Assembly (NCBI RefSeq): GCF_000759855.1
Contig: NZ_JNAI01000003.1
Span: 106,363 to 170,362 of the forward strand
From: Prochlorococcus marinus str. MIT 9107
GTDB taxonomy: Bacteria > Cyanobacteriota > Cyanobacteriia > PCC-6307 > Cyanobiaceae
DNA: 64,000 nucleotides
Reading direction: 5' to 3'
The notes under the pieces were generated by a model. The model was not told the DNA's origin. It did not search any database and worked only from the letters and a program-made list of their open reading frames with translations. This document shows, in pieces, positions 36,732 through 45,326 of the stretch; the stretch's first letter is position 1; every line of letters begins with the position of its first letter. A program made the position numbers and the translations under genes.

Positions 36732-37760
36732 ATGAAGCCAATTATTGGGATAGTAATTCCCTGTTACGGAGCAAATGGGTTAATAAATTCAGTTGTTAAG
36801 AGAATAATTGATACCACAAATAAAATTTCCAATATTGCAACAACAAAGATCTATTTAATAAATGATTGTTGCCCAAAAAATAGTTGGCAAGAGGTTGACA
36901 AGAAATTTAATGTCGAAATAATTCATCATTCCAGAAATCTTGGAGTAGGCTTTGCCTCTAAATCGGGTTTTTATCAGGCATTAAAAGATAATTGTGATGC
37001 TGTTATTAAAATAGATGCAGATGGTCAACACCCTCCAGAATATTTAGCAGAGATAATTCCATTTATAATTTCAAGGGAAGAGAACGAAATGTTCTTGCTG
37101 AAAGGCTCTAGATATTGTTTTAGAAACAGATTTACAAAGATTCCTATCATAAGAAGAATAGGATCGTTAATTTTGGAACCAATAGCAAGAGTAGGATTGA
37201 ATTGTAGAGGACTAACTGATATCGCAAATGGATTTATCGCTACAAACTCTTTGACCTTAAAGTATTTACTTTCAGTAAATACAAATACACAAATTTTTTC
37301 AAGGTATCTTTTTGAGAGTAGCTTCTTGGAAAAAAGCTGCTCGCTTAAGTGTCAAATATATCAATTTCCCATGGCAGCAAATTATGGAAAAAATTGGATA
37401 ACCTCTATGGAAAGTAATAAAATGATAATTCCAATTTTAAGTTTTTGGTTTAAAGCAATTTGTAGAAGAATATTTAATCAATATTTATTTAATCTAAACC
37501 TTGGAACTTTATTATTATCTATTTTCTTTTTGGCAATTTCTTATGTGATTTATATATTTTTTTATTCAATAAGTCCAAGTATATCTTCAGGAATATTTGT
37601 AAGCGCTGGAATAGCCGCTTCTTTTACAAGTATGATCACAATTTCCTCAATATGCCTTTGCCTTTTCTTTTTTTATGATTATACATCAGGGATAAGAATA
37701 AAAATTGTAAACTTTAGATATTATCTTGATGATATTCTTTTAAGAAAAGATAGCAATTAG
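36732..37760 (+). CDS. GT2 glycosyltransferase with C-terminal membrane helices
   Basis: 342 residues. The GT-A domain shows IGIVIPCYGANGLI, IYLINDCCPKNSW, SRNLGVGFASKSGFYQAL and the DxD region KIDADGQHPPEYL. At the C-terminus two long helices (about 253-282 and 287-313) resemble DPM1/GtrB-like enzymes that transfer sugar to polyprenyl phosphate. LYLINDCCP-type cysteines replace the usual DDGS. ATG start at 36732; 124 bases before manC on the same strand. Confidence 0.85.
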   Translation: MKPIIGIVIPCYGANGLINSVVKRIIDTTNKISNIATTKIYLINDCCPKNSWQEVDKKFNVEIIHHSRNLGVGFASKSGFYQALKDNCDAVIKIDADGQHPPEYLAEIIPFIISREENEMFLLKGSRYCFRNRFTKIPIIRRIGSLILEPIARVGLNCRGLTDIANGFIATNSLTLKYLLSVNTNTQIFSRYLFESSFLEKSCSLKCQIYQFPMAANYGKNWITSMESNKMIIPILSFWFKAICRRIFNQYLFNLNLGTLLLSIFFLAISYVIYIFFYSISPSISSGIFVSAGIAASFTSMITISSICLCLFFFYDYTSGIRIKIVNFRYYLDDILLRKDSN

Positions 37761-37883
37761 TTATTTATAAATATATTTAAACTTAAAGGCAAAATAGTGT
37801 TATATTCTTAACGTAATAATTTTAAAAATTAAATATTTAGTTTTTAAAAAAAAGTATACAATAATTATATAAAAGTTGATTTT

Positions 37884-39329
37884 ATGAGAGAGAAAATAAT
37901 TCCTGTAATCCTTTGTGGAGGGGTAGGTTCTAGACTATGGCCTCTTTCAAGAGCCAGCTTCCCTAAACAATATTTGAAAATTGGCAATGATAATACAAAG
38001 ACACTCTTACAAAATACTTTTGAAAGAATTAAAAAGCTTGAAAATCTTGATGATCCAATAATAATTTGTAATGAAGAGCATAGATTTATTGTTGCTGAGC
38101 AATTAAGAGAAATTGGAATAAAACCCAAATCTATTCTATTAGAACCTTTTGGAAAAGGTACAGCTCCTGCAATAGCTTTGGCAGGAATCAAAGCTAAAGA
38201 GGAGGGGAATGATCCTTTCTTATTAGTGCTTTCTTCAGATCATGAGATTAAAAATAGTGAGAATTTTTTAAAATCAATTAGGTCAGGTATTAAGGAAGTT
38301 GAAAAAGGAAGATTAGTTACTTTTGGTGTTGTTCCAAATTCACCTGAGACAGGTTATGGATATATTCAAGCGATGAATAATTTGGATCCTATTTCCTTAC
38401 AAGGGAGTGAAATAAAAAGATTTTTTGAGAAGCCTGATATTGAATTAGCTAAAGAATTTATTAACGATAATAGTTTTACTTGGAATAGTGGTATTTTTTT
38501 ATTTCAAACAAAAAACATTTTAAATCAAATAAGAAATTTTTCACCACAGATTATTCGTAATTGTGAAAATGCTCTTCAAAAAAGTAAGTTTGACTTAGAC
38601 TTTCAGAGAATTAATAAAGAATTTTTTTCTTATTGTGAAGATATTTCTATTGATATTGCAGTTATGGAAAAAACTAATTTAGGAACTGTTATTCCATTAG
38701 ATGCAGGTTGGAGTGATATTGGAAGTTGGAATAAAGTTTGGGAAACTTCAAAAAAAGATCTTCAAAATAATTCTTTGGAAGGTAATGTTTTAATTAAGAA
38801 TTCTTTTGACTCACTAATTAAAAGTGAAAGTAGATTATTAGTTGCTTTAGGTATTAAAAATCTTGTAGTAATTGAAACTAGTGATGCAATTCTTGTTGCC
38901 AATAAAGATTGTTCTCAGGACGTTAAAGAAATTGTTACTGATTTGGATAAGCTAAATTTAAATGAGGGTAAAGAACATAAAAAAATCTTTCGTCCTTGGG
39001 GGAATTATATTTCCATAGCTGAAGATCATAATTGGAAAGTGAAAAAGATTTCGGTAAAACCATATCAATCTTTATCATTACAAATGCATGAGCATAGATC
39101 TGAGCATTGGATTGTAGTTAACGGCAAAGCAAAAGTTGAAATAGACCAAAAAACAATAATTTTAGAAGCCAATCAAAGTGCCTATATTCCTCCAAGATCA
39201 AAACACAGATTATCTAATAATGGAGACTCACCCTTAGTATTAATTGAGGTGCAAAGTGGAAATTATTTAGGAGAAGATGATATTTTTAGATATGAGGATA
39301 ATTATGGAAGAATAAGTAAAAAAAAATAA
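37884..39329 (+). CDS. manC: Mannose-1-phosphate guanylyltransferase / mannose-6-phosphate isomerase
   Basis: 481 residues, the full length of bifunctional ManC/CpsB/XanB. The N-terminal pyrophosphorylase has ILCGGVGSRLWPLSRASFPKQ in two parts (CGGVGSRLWPLSR and FPKQYL), LVLSSDHEI, RFFEKPD and FTWNSGIFLF. The C-terminal cupin isomerase domain has RPWGNYISI, QSLSLQMHEHRSEHWIVV (metal His residues) and PPRSKHRLSN. It supplies GDP-mannose, the precursor for GDP-fucose and other GDP-sugars, which suits the fucosyltransferase-like GT10 and the GMD- and fucose-synthase-like genes of this island. ATG start at 37884; the stop is 16 bases from that of the convergent apt. Confidence 0.94.
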   Translation: MREKIIPVILCGGVGSRLWPLSRASFPKQYLKIGNDNTKTLLQNTFERIKKLENLDDPIIICNEEHRFIVAEQLREIGIKPKSILLEPFGKGTAPAIALAGIKAKEEGNDPFLLVLSSDHEIKNSENFLKSIRSGIKEVEKGRLVTFGVVPNSPETGYGYIQAMNNLDPISLQGSEIKRFFEKPDIELAKEFINDNSFTWNSGIFLFQTKNILNQIRNFSPQIIRNCENALQKSKFDLDFQRINKEFFSYCEDISIDIAVMEKTNLGTVIPLDAGWSDIGSWNKVWETSKKDLQNNSLEGNVLIKNSFDSLIKSESRLLVALGIKNLVVIETSDAILVANKDCSQDVKEIVTDLDKLNLNEGKEHKKIFRPWGNYISIAEDHNWKVKKISVKPYQSLSLQMHEHRSEHWIVVNGKAKVEIDQKTIILEANQSAYIPPRSKHRLSNNGDSPLVLIEVQSGNYLGEDDIFRYEDNYGRISKKK

Positions 39330-39345
39330 TATTTCAATTTGGAAA

Positions 39346-39864
39346 TTAATATTTTATCAAAGAATTCACAGGGAAATTAAAGTTTTTACTCCCACTTAAT
39401 TCTAGCAATTCAATAAGAATAATTAATCCAGTTATTTTTTTATTTTTACTTTCAATTATTTCTTTTACGCAATTAACCGTACCTCCTGTTGCAAGTAAAT
39501 CATCAATAATACAAAAGCTTTGATAACCATCCAAAGATTTATTTTGAAGAGAAAGGGAGTTTTCGCCATACTCTAACTTATAAGTTCTTGTCGTTAGATC
39601 TCCAGGGAGTTTCCCTGGTTTTCTCGCCAAAATAAGTGGTTTTTTTAGTCTTGCAGATAATGCAGAACCAAATAAAAAACCTCTTGCATCAATAGCTATT
39701 AGAGCATCAGCTTTATGAGAACTTTCGAATTCTGCAAATTTATCAATTACCATATCAAAAACTTTTGGATTTCTAAAAATGGGAGTAATATCCTTGAAAT
39801 TAATTCCTTCTTTTGGAAAATTAGGATATGTATCTATGTGCTTATGAAGTTGATTTTCTAACAT
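39346..39864 (-). CDS. apt: Adenine phosphoribosyltransferase
   Basis: 172 residues, the normal size. Typical features: YPNFPKEGINFKDITP, ALIAIDARGFLFGSAL, PLILARKPGKLPG, YKLEYGENSLSL and the PRPP loop CIIDDLLATGGTV. It converts adenine and PRPP to AMP. It is divergent from the methylthioadenosine nucleosidase gene next door, whose product is adenine; together they recycle adenine freed from methylthioadenosine or S-adenosylhomocysteine. This is the only clearly metabolic pair inside the glycan island. ATG start at 39864. Confidence 0.94.
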   Translation of the reverse strand: MLENQLHKHIDTYPNFPKEGINFKDITPIFRNPKVFDMVIDKFAEFESSHKADALIAIDARGFLFGSALSARLKKPLILARKPGKLPGDLTTRTYKLEYGENSLSLQNKSLDGYQSFCIIDDLLATGGTVNCVKEIIESKNKKITGLIILIELLELSGSKNFNFPVNSLIKY

Positions 39865-39916
39865 TCTCGGTATTTGATAAATTATTAGAATAATACTAAA
39901 TATTTACTTTTAAATT

Positions 39917-40705
39917 ATGAAAAGTGTTCATATTGGTTTAATTAGTGCAATGCCCCAGGAAATTGGAAACACCTTAGATTATTTAACAGATGTGAAAATT
40001 AAGGAATTTGGTGATTTAAAAATATATCAAGGGTATTGGAAGTTTCAAAGTATTGGAAATATAAAGTTTGAAATATCGCTTGTTTGGAGTGGATGGGGAA
40101 AAGTAAGTGCTTCAAGAGCAGCAACTAGATTAATATCAACACCCAATAAAAATTGTAGTATTGACTTCTTAATATTCACTGGTGTTGCAGGCTCAACAAG
40201 TATTGATTTAAAGCAATGGGATCTTATAATCGCAAAAGATTTAGTACAGTACGATTTAGATGCCAGGCCTCTATTTGAAAGATTTGTTATACCTTCTCTA
40301 AAGGTTGATAAATTATGTTCTCCTAGAAAATTCCAGAAATGGATATTGGATACTCTTAAAAAAGAGAAAATTAAAGGACATCTTTCAAAATTTGGTACTA
40401 TAAATGAAGGTTTGATAGGAACGGGAGATAGTTTTATTTCAAGTTTTTCAAAAATAAAGGAATTAAAAGATGTCCTTCCAAATTTGGCAGCTGTTGAAAT
40501 GGAGGGGGCTGCAGTGGCCCAAGTTGCAGAACAAGAAAATATTCCATGGGCAGTTCTAAGAGTTATTTCAGACAATGCAAACGAAACTGCTCCAGAAAAT
40601 TTCACTGAATTCTTGAACAATTATGAAAAGTATTCATCAAAAATAATTGAATTATTGTTTGAGAACTTAAAAAGTTCAGAATTTATAGAAAATTATCTGA
40701 AATGA
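39917..40705 (+). CDS. mtnN: 5'-methylthioadenosine / S-adenosylhomocysteine nucleosidase
   Basis: 262 residues. The nucleosidase motifs are IGLISAMPQEIG at the N-terminus, VWSGWGKVSASRAATRL, IFTGVAGSTSID, LIGTGDSFISS, AVEMEGAAVAQVA (purine/ribose-binding Glu) and LRVISDNANETA (catalytic Asp). It cleaves MTA and SAH to adenine plus the thioribose, removing the inhibitory products of SAM-dependent reactions. The island is rich in SAM users (methyltransferases and radical SAM enzymes), so a local role is plausible but not proven. ATG at 39917, 52 bases from the divergent apt. Confidence 0.92.
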   Translation: MKSVHIGLISAMPQEIGNTLDYLTDVKIKEFGDLKIYQGYWKFQSIGNIKFEISLVWSGWGKVSASRAATRLISTPNKNCSIDFLIFTGVAGSTSIDLKQWDLIIAKDLVQYDLDARPLFERFVIPSLKVDKLCSPRKFQKWILDTLKKEKIKGHLSKFGTINEGLIGTGDSFISSFSKIKELKDVLPNLAAVEMEGAAVAQVAEQENIPWAVLRVISDNANETAPENFTEFLNNYEKYSSKIIELLFENLKSSEFIENYLK

Positions 40706-40723
40706 AATAATTTTATGGATTAA

Positions 40724-41746
40724 TTAATTTTTTGTATTTAGGAACAACCATTCTAATAATTTAAAAGAATCATTTATCTTAACTAGACCACTATATTTAT
40801 TAGATTGATGAGTCTGATTCCTTTCTAAAGAATTGGAAATATTAATTACTTCTTTTGCTATTTTTTGAAATAGCTTATTTCTTTCGAATGATTTTCCATC
40901 TTTATTTTTTTTATTATTAATTTCTAAAATATCAAGATTCAAATCCCACTTAATAAAGGCTTTCTCAAAAATAAATGAATGAACTTTCGTTTTATTAAAG
41001 CAATAATAAGAAGATGATATAGAACCAAAGATTGATGGCTGTGTATCGTACAAAAAAGAACCTAGATAATAGTCATCTGCATCAATTCGTAAATTATTGC
41101 CATCTCCAATGAAAAAATTTGATTTTACAGGTAAGCCGATTAAGCTATAAAGAATATCAAGATCATGTATTTGTGTTAATAAACAACCTCCGCCCATAGA
41201 TTTAATTGTGGAGTAAGATTCTAAATAATTCTCCCAAGGATGCCATGTTTGAATGGCTTCATGATTTAAAAAACTGAATGATATTAAGTCTCCATAAGTT
41301 TTTCTTGTAATCATTTTATCTAAGGAATAAAATGATTTACTAGCTCTAAATTGAGAAACCACATAAATATTATTATTATTTTTAAGATTTGAAATTTTTT
41401 CCAAACTTTCTTGATTGGTAGCTAAAGGCTTCTCAATTATTATTAAGATATTTTTTACTGAACTATCAAATATAGTTAATAAATTTTCTGTATGTTCAAA
41501 CGATCTGCTGCAAATAAAAATAACGTCGCCTTTTTTAAAATTTCTTATTTTTTCTTGTAATTCAGTTTTCGAACTTAACAATTTAAGTTCACTTTCAATA
41601 ATATTAAAGTTAGGTCTTATTGTTATATTTGTTTTGTTCTCACCAATATAAACATAAAAATCACCATCAATAATTTGTTCTTTGATGTTTATAAAATGTC
41701 TTTGCCCTATAGAGCCAAATCCAATAAACAGGAAATTTTTTTTCAA
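40724..41746 (-). CDS. Gfo/Idh/MocA-family sugar oxidoreductase
   Basis: 340 residues. The N-terminal Rossmann domain has FIGFGSIGQRHFINI and the family motif IIEKPLATNQES (Lys of EKP is catalytic). The C-terminal alpha/beta domain has GGGCLLTQIHDLDILYSL with the usual Gly-Gly-...-His-x-x-Asp pattern. Such enzymes oxidise or reduce NDP-sugars or free sugars with NAD(P). Last gene of the eleven-gene reverse run; its start (ATG 41746) overlaps the SDR stop by 4 bases. The substrate is unknown. Confidence 0.87.
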   Translation of the reverse strand: MKKNFLFIGFGSIGQRHFINIKEQIIDGDFYVYIGENKTNITIRPNFNIIESELKLLSSKTELQEKIRNFKKGDVIFICSRSFEHTENLLTIFDSSVKNILIIIEKPLATNQESLEKISNLKNNNNIYVVSQFRASKSFYSLDKMITRKTYGDLISFSFLNHEAIQTWHPWENYLESYSTIKSMGGGCLLTQIHDLDILYSLIGLPVKSNFFIGDGNNLRIDADDYYLGSFLYDTQPSIFGSISSSYYCFNKTKVHSFIFEKAFIKWDLNLDILEINNKKNKDGKSFERNKLFQKIAKEVINISNSLERNQTHQSNKYSGLVKINDSFKLLEWLFLNTKN

Positions 41747-42429
41747 AGACTAAACCCGCCATCTACAGGTAAAACTATGCCATTAACATAAGAGGAACCT
41801 TTACTTAATAAAAATCTAATTGGCTCTATTAAATCAACTGGATAGCACATCCTTTTTAAAGGTACTTTAGAACTATATTTTTCAACAAAATCTTTATTTT
41901 GACTATTGAAAACACCTCCAGGTGCAATAACATTAAATCTATAATCTCCATTCGGCATGTTTTTGGCAAAATATTGAGTTAAAGGGATAACACTAGATTT
42001 GGAAACAGAATAAGAAATACTTTTCATGTCCTTCCCTTCATATAAATTATTGTTAGGGGGCCTTAATCCGTAAATTGATGAAAAATTTATCACTGATCCA
42101 TATGAATTGTGTTTACAAAATGTTCTGCAGACATTAAAAAGGGAAACAACATTTACTGATAGAATTTTTTTCATTTGCTCAATATCGAAATCTTCATATG
42201 ATTGAGCTTGTTTTGATATTCCCACATGTTCGTTTAAAGCATAAAGGTTAATTAATCCATAACAGGAATTTTCCTGAAATATATTTTCTACAATTTGCTC
42301 ATTAGTAAAGTCATGTCCTAATAAATAATCATATTTGAAAATGTTGTACTCTTTTTCAAAATACGAACATATCTTTGAACCGATTACACCCTCACTTCCC
42401 AAAATAAATAGATTTTGTTTTAAAACCAT
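41743..42429 (-). CDS. Short-chain dehydrogenase/reductase
   Basis: 228 residues, classical SDR size. The cofactor loop is FILGSEGVIGSKI (a variant of TGxxxGIG), the catalytic Ser is in SVINFSSIYGLRPP, YSVSKSS is the YxxxK motif, and FNVIAPGGVFN and VNGIVLPVDGGFSL complete the fold. It probably acts on a nucleotide sugar or nonulosonic-acid precursor, judging by neighbours. Its ATG follows the stop of the GMD-like gene by 5 bases, and its stop overlaps the next gene by 4. Confidence 0.87.
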   Translation of the reverse strand: MVLKQNLFILGSEGVIGSKICSYFEKEYNIFKYDYLLGHDFTNEQIVENIFQENSCYGLINLYALNEHVGISKQAQSYEDFDIEQMKKILSVNVVSLFNVCRTFCKHNSYGSVINFSSIYGLRPPNNNLYEGKDMKSISYSVSKSSVIPLTQYFAKNMPNGDYRFNVIAPGGVFNSQNKDFVEKYSSKVPLKRMCYPVDLIEPIRFLLSKGSSYVNGIVLPVDGGFSL

Positions 42430-42434
42430 AATAT

Positions 42435-43472
42435 TTAGGATTTACTTTTTTCAATATCATAATTTATCATATCTTTTATTATTTCTTCTAATGAATATTC
42501 TGGCTCCCAACCAGTTTTTTTTATAGTATCTGTAGGATCTCCAACTAATCCAGGGGTATCAAGTTCTCTATAAAATCTTGGAGACATTGAAATTATAAGC
42601 TTTCCGCTTTTTTTACAGTAAATTTTTTCATTGATTCCTTCCCCTTCAGAAACTAATTTTAATCCAAGATAATTTGCAGATATATTTATAAATTCTCTTA
42701 CTGTCCTTAGTCTTCCACTAGCAAGTAAGATATCCTCTATTTTAGTTTTTACATTTAGAGCATAATAAAAACATCTTACAAAATCTTTTGCTGAACTCCA
42801 ATCTCTTTGAGAAGAAATATTCCCTAATTGAAAGCTATAGTCGTTATTTTTGGTAAAAGTTACAAGATTCTTGGTGATTTTTTTTGTCACAAAAAAATGA
42901 CTCCTTAATTCACTTTCATGATTAAATAAAACTGCAGTCATTACGGGTAAGTTGTAGTAATCCCTGTATTGCTTAACTACATTAAATAAGAATAGTTTAG
43001 AGGCGCCATATGGATTGGTTGGATTAACTTTTGATTTCAAGGTCACTTTCTCGTTTACATTCTCTTGGCCGAATATTTCTGAACTGCCTGCAAATAAACA
43101 ACGTGTATCTGGTATATTTTTTCTTAAAAAATCTAGAAGAAAACAAATTGGTTTAAGGTTGCTATCAGCTACTTCTAAAATATCGCTAAAGGAATCAGCT
43201 GTTTTAGTATAACCAGCTAAAAAATAAATATATTCAGGTAGAACACTTTCTAATGTTTTTTGGAATGAATTGAGATCTTTTATGTCGCATTTATGAATAG
43301 TTAAACGGTCTTTGATTTTTAAGTAATTAAGACGTTCTAGTGAAAAGCTAGTAATGTTTCTACATGTAATATGGACTTCATGTCCCTTAGAAATAAGGAA
43401 ATTTGAAAGTAGTGAACCATCTTGACCCGAACCGCCGATAATAAGATGTTTTTGTGGAGAATTTTTAATCAA
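42435..43472 (-). CDS. GDP-mannose 4,6-dehydratase-like NAD-dependent enzyme
   Basis: 345 residues, extended SDR. The pattern is close to GMD: IIGGSGQDGSLLSNFL at the start, RNITSFSLERLNYL, CDIKDLNSF, the catalytic SSEIFG (Ser, Glu) and NPYGASK (Tyr, Lys), LFNHESELRSHFFVTKKITK and SSQRDWSSAKDFVR. The NHESxxR...FVTKKI block is a GMD signature, but NPYGASK and several others differ from canonical GMD, so it may act on another NDP-sugar. ManC could supply GDP-mannose. It overlaps the NeuB fusion by 4 bases and precedes the SDR by 5. Confidence 0.8.
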   Translation of the reverse strand: MIKNSPQKHLIIGGSGQDGSLLSNFLISKGHEVHITCRNITSFSLERLNYLKIKDRLTIHKCDIKDLNSFQKTLESVLPEYIYFLAGYTKTADSFSDILEVADSNLKPICFLLDFLRKNIPDTRCLFAGSSEIFGQENVNEKVTLKSKVNPTNPYGASKLFLFNVVKQYRDYYNLPVMTAVLFNHESELRSHFFVTKKITKNLVTFTKNNDYSFQLGNISSQRDWSSAKDFVRCFYYALNVKTKIEDILLASGRLRTVREFINISANYLGLKLVSEGEGINEKIYCKKSGKLIISMSPRFYRELDTPGLVGDPTDTIKKTGWEPEYSLEEIIKDMINYDIEKSKS

Positions 43473-45295
43473 GAGTAAACTTTATTGATGTATTCTATCT
43501 CTTCTTTGAATCCATTAAAACCATTTAGGTGGCCTTGCCATACTTCTATAACACATAACTTATCACTAAATATCATCTTATCCAGAATTCTTTTTTCATT
43601 ATTTTTTAAATGTTCAAGTCCTTTACCCTCGCCATCCGGTCCATCAGCGCCTGAAATATGGAAATGCACTGAATTATTCTCAATTAATTCAAATGCTTTT
43701 TCAGGATCAAAATTATAGTAGTAAGAAGACATAAGTAAATGACTTAAATCTGTACAAATCTTAAGATTAAGATCTGAAATTAATTTATAGTCTTCCATAG
43801 AATCAAAAATATCAACTTTTATGCTCCCGCCAAAATACCATGCAAATGGAGGTAACAATTGAAAACACAATTCCACCCTATAATCACTAAATTGATTATG
43901 CAACTTCTTTAAGGAATAATAAAATTCTTTTTTGCTCTTTTTATAAATAGAAAAACTACCAACAATTATTATCTTTTTACCTGTTAAATTATAGAGATAA
44001 GTACCTAATTCATGTGTTTTTTTAATCAAAAGAATTGATTTTTCTTTTGTAGATTTATTTTCTGAAAAAGGATCTATCAACTGCGTAGAGGAGATATAAT
44101 CTGGAATATGTATCGAATAACTTTCATCATTTAAAAATAAATTTAGATCTTTGTTATTTAAAACTTCTCCAAAAGATAAATGGCATTCATAACTAGAGAT
44201 ATTGAAAATTTTTCTTATTTTTTCTATGTCATGTAATCTTACAGGTAATGAAATATTATTGATTTTTTTATTTAATAGACCAGAGATATCAAAGTTTTTT
44301 ATTGCAGGTTTCTTGAAGTGATATTCACTTAAAACCTCTCCCTTAGAAATTGAAGAATATATTTCTTTACCTAAATAATTTTTAAATTCTTTAAATCCTA
44401 AGCCTGTCCTGGGAGATCTATATTCAAAATCTTTATCGTTTATCTTATAACCTTTTTTGAAGTTTTTAATAGCGTAGAAAGACCTGCCAAGGTTCTGAAG
44501 ATTTATAATTTCTCCTTGATTTATTATTCTGGGATTGTCTCCTAGTCTCTGATATGAGACAAGTTTGAGTTGTTCATTTAATAATTTGAATTTTGCTAAA
44601 TTAGAGCTTGTTGAATGATCTAATCCATCTGAATTTATATCTAAAGTAACGTGTCTTTCAATATAATCGGCGCCCATAGATGCTGCCACAATACACCCAA
44701 TTTGATCTTTATCATGACTTGAATACCCTACTTTCCCTCCCCATATTTTTTTTAAATATCTAATATAACCAATAATAGAATTGAATGCTTCTAATGGATA
44801 ATTAGAAACGCAATGCATAGGTATTAAATTTTTTTGCCCTTTATATCTTTTGATAAGAATATCAATATCAGATTGGGAATGAGCACCAGTAGAGCAAAAA
44901 ACTGTCTTATCTAAATTTAAAAGTTTATCAATCAAATAAGTATTATTCATCTCAGGAGATGGTATTTTAAAAAAATCAAATTTTTTTAAATCTTTTTTAA
45001 AATCATTTATATCATCAGAGCAAAAAAAACTTATACCTACAAATAATCCAAGACTTTTTGCATATTCCGTTAGGTTAATTAAATCTTGTGGTTTAATGAA
45101 ACATCTGTTTATTTCTTTTCTTAGGATCTCATCACCAATTTCCTTCTCTGAATGATAACTTCTGTTTAAATTTCTATATTGAAATTTTATATATTTACAA
45201 CCAGAATGATTTGAGCCATCAATTAATTTCTTACATTTTTCTATACTACCATCATGATTTATTCCAATTTCGGCAATTAATTCTACAGAATTCAT
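43469..45295 (-). CDS. NeuB-type nonulosonate synthase fused to a sugar-phosphate-isomerase-like TIM barrel
   Basis: 608 residues in two parts. Residues 1-330 are a complete sialic-acid-synthase-type enzyme: AEIGINHDG (8-16), KFQYRNL, PSPEMNN, HCVSNYP (161-167), GYSSHD (190-195), ERHVTLD (213-219) and the antifreeze-like SAF domain (FYAIKNFKKGYKI to about 330). It should condense phosphoenolpyruvate with a 6-carbon sugar. Residues about 340-608 form a second barrel of the xylose-isomerase-like/AP-endonuclease-2 kind: KICTDLSHLL, HFHISGADGPDGEGKGLEHL and VIEVWQGHLNGFNGF carry metal-binding Asp, His and Glu. No known NeuB is that long by default. Starts at ATG 45295; overlaps the GMD-like gene by 4 bases. 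Confidence 0.85.
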   Translation of the reverse strand: MNSVELIAEIGINHDGSIEKCKKLIDGSNHSGCKYIKFQYRNLNRSYHSEKEIGDEILRKEINRCFIKPQDLINLTEYAKSLGLFVGISFFCSDDINDFKKDLKKFDFFKIPSPEMNNTYLIDKLLNLDKTVFCSTGAHSQSDIDILIKRYKGQKNLIPMHCVSNYPLEAFNSIIGYIRYLKKIWGGKVGYSSHDKDQIGCIVAASMGADYIERHVTLDINSDGLDHSTSSNLAKFKLLNEQLKLVSYQRLGDNPRIINQGEIINLQNLGRSFYAIKNFKKGYKINDKDFEYRSPRTGLGFKEFKNYLGKEIYSSISKGEVLSEYHFKKPAIKNFDISGLLNKKINNISLPVRLHDIEKIRKIFNISSYECHLSFGEVLNNKDLNLFLNDESYSIHIPDYISSTQLIDPFSENKSTKEKSILLIKKTHELGTYLYNLTGKKIIIVGSFSIYKKSKKEFYYSLKKLHNQFSDYRVELCFQLLPPFAWYFGGSIKVDIFDSMEDYKLISDLNLKICTDLSHLLMSSYYYNFDPEKAFELIENNSVHFHISGADGPDGEGKGLEHLKNNEKRILDKMIFSDKLCVIEVWQGHLNGFNGFKEEIEYINKVYS

Positions 45296-45326
45296 TATAA
45301 TTACAAATTCAATTTAATAATATAAC

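Noticed and set aside
40045..40620. 191-codon reverse-strand frame opposite mtnN
   Set aside because: Antisense to a well-conserved nucleosidase; composition is that of a mirrored coding frame.
43469..45295. Standard sialic-acid pathway
   Set aside because: NeuB alone is not enough; no NeuA, NeuC or related aminotransferase/acetyltransferase set lies in the window.
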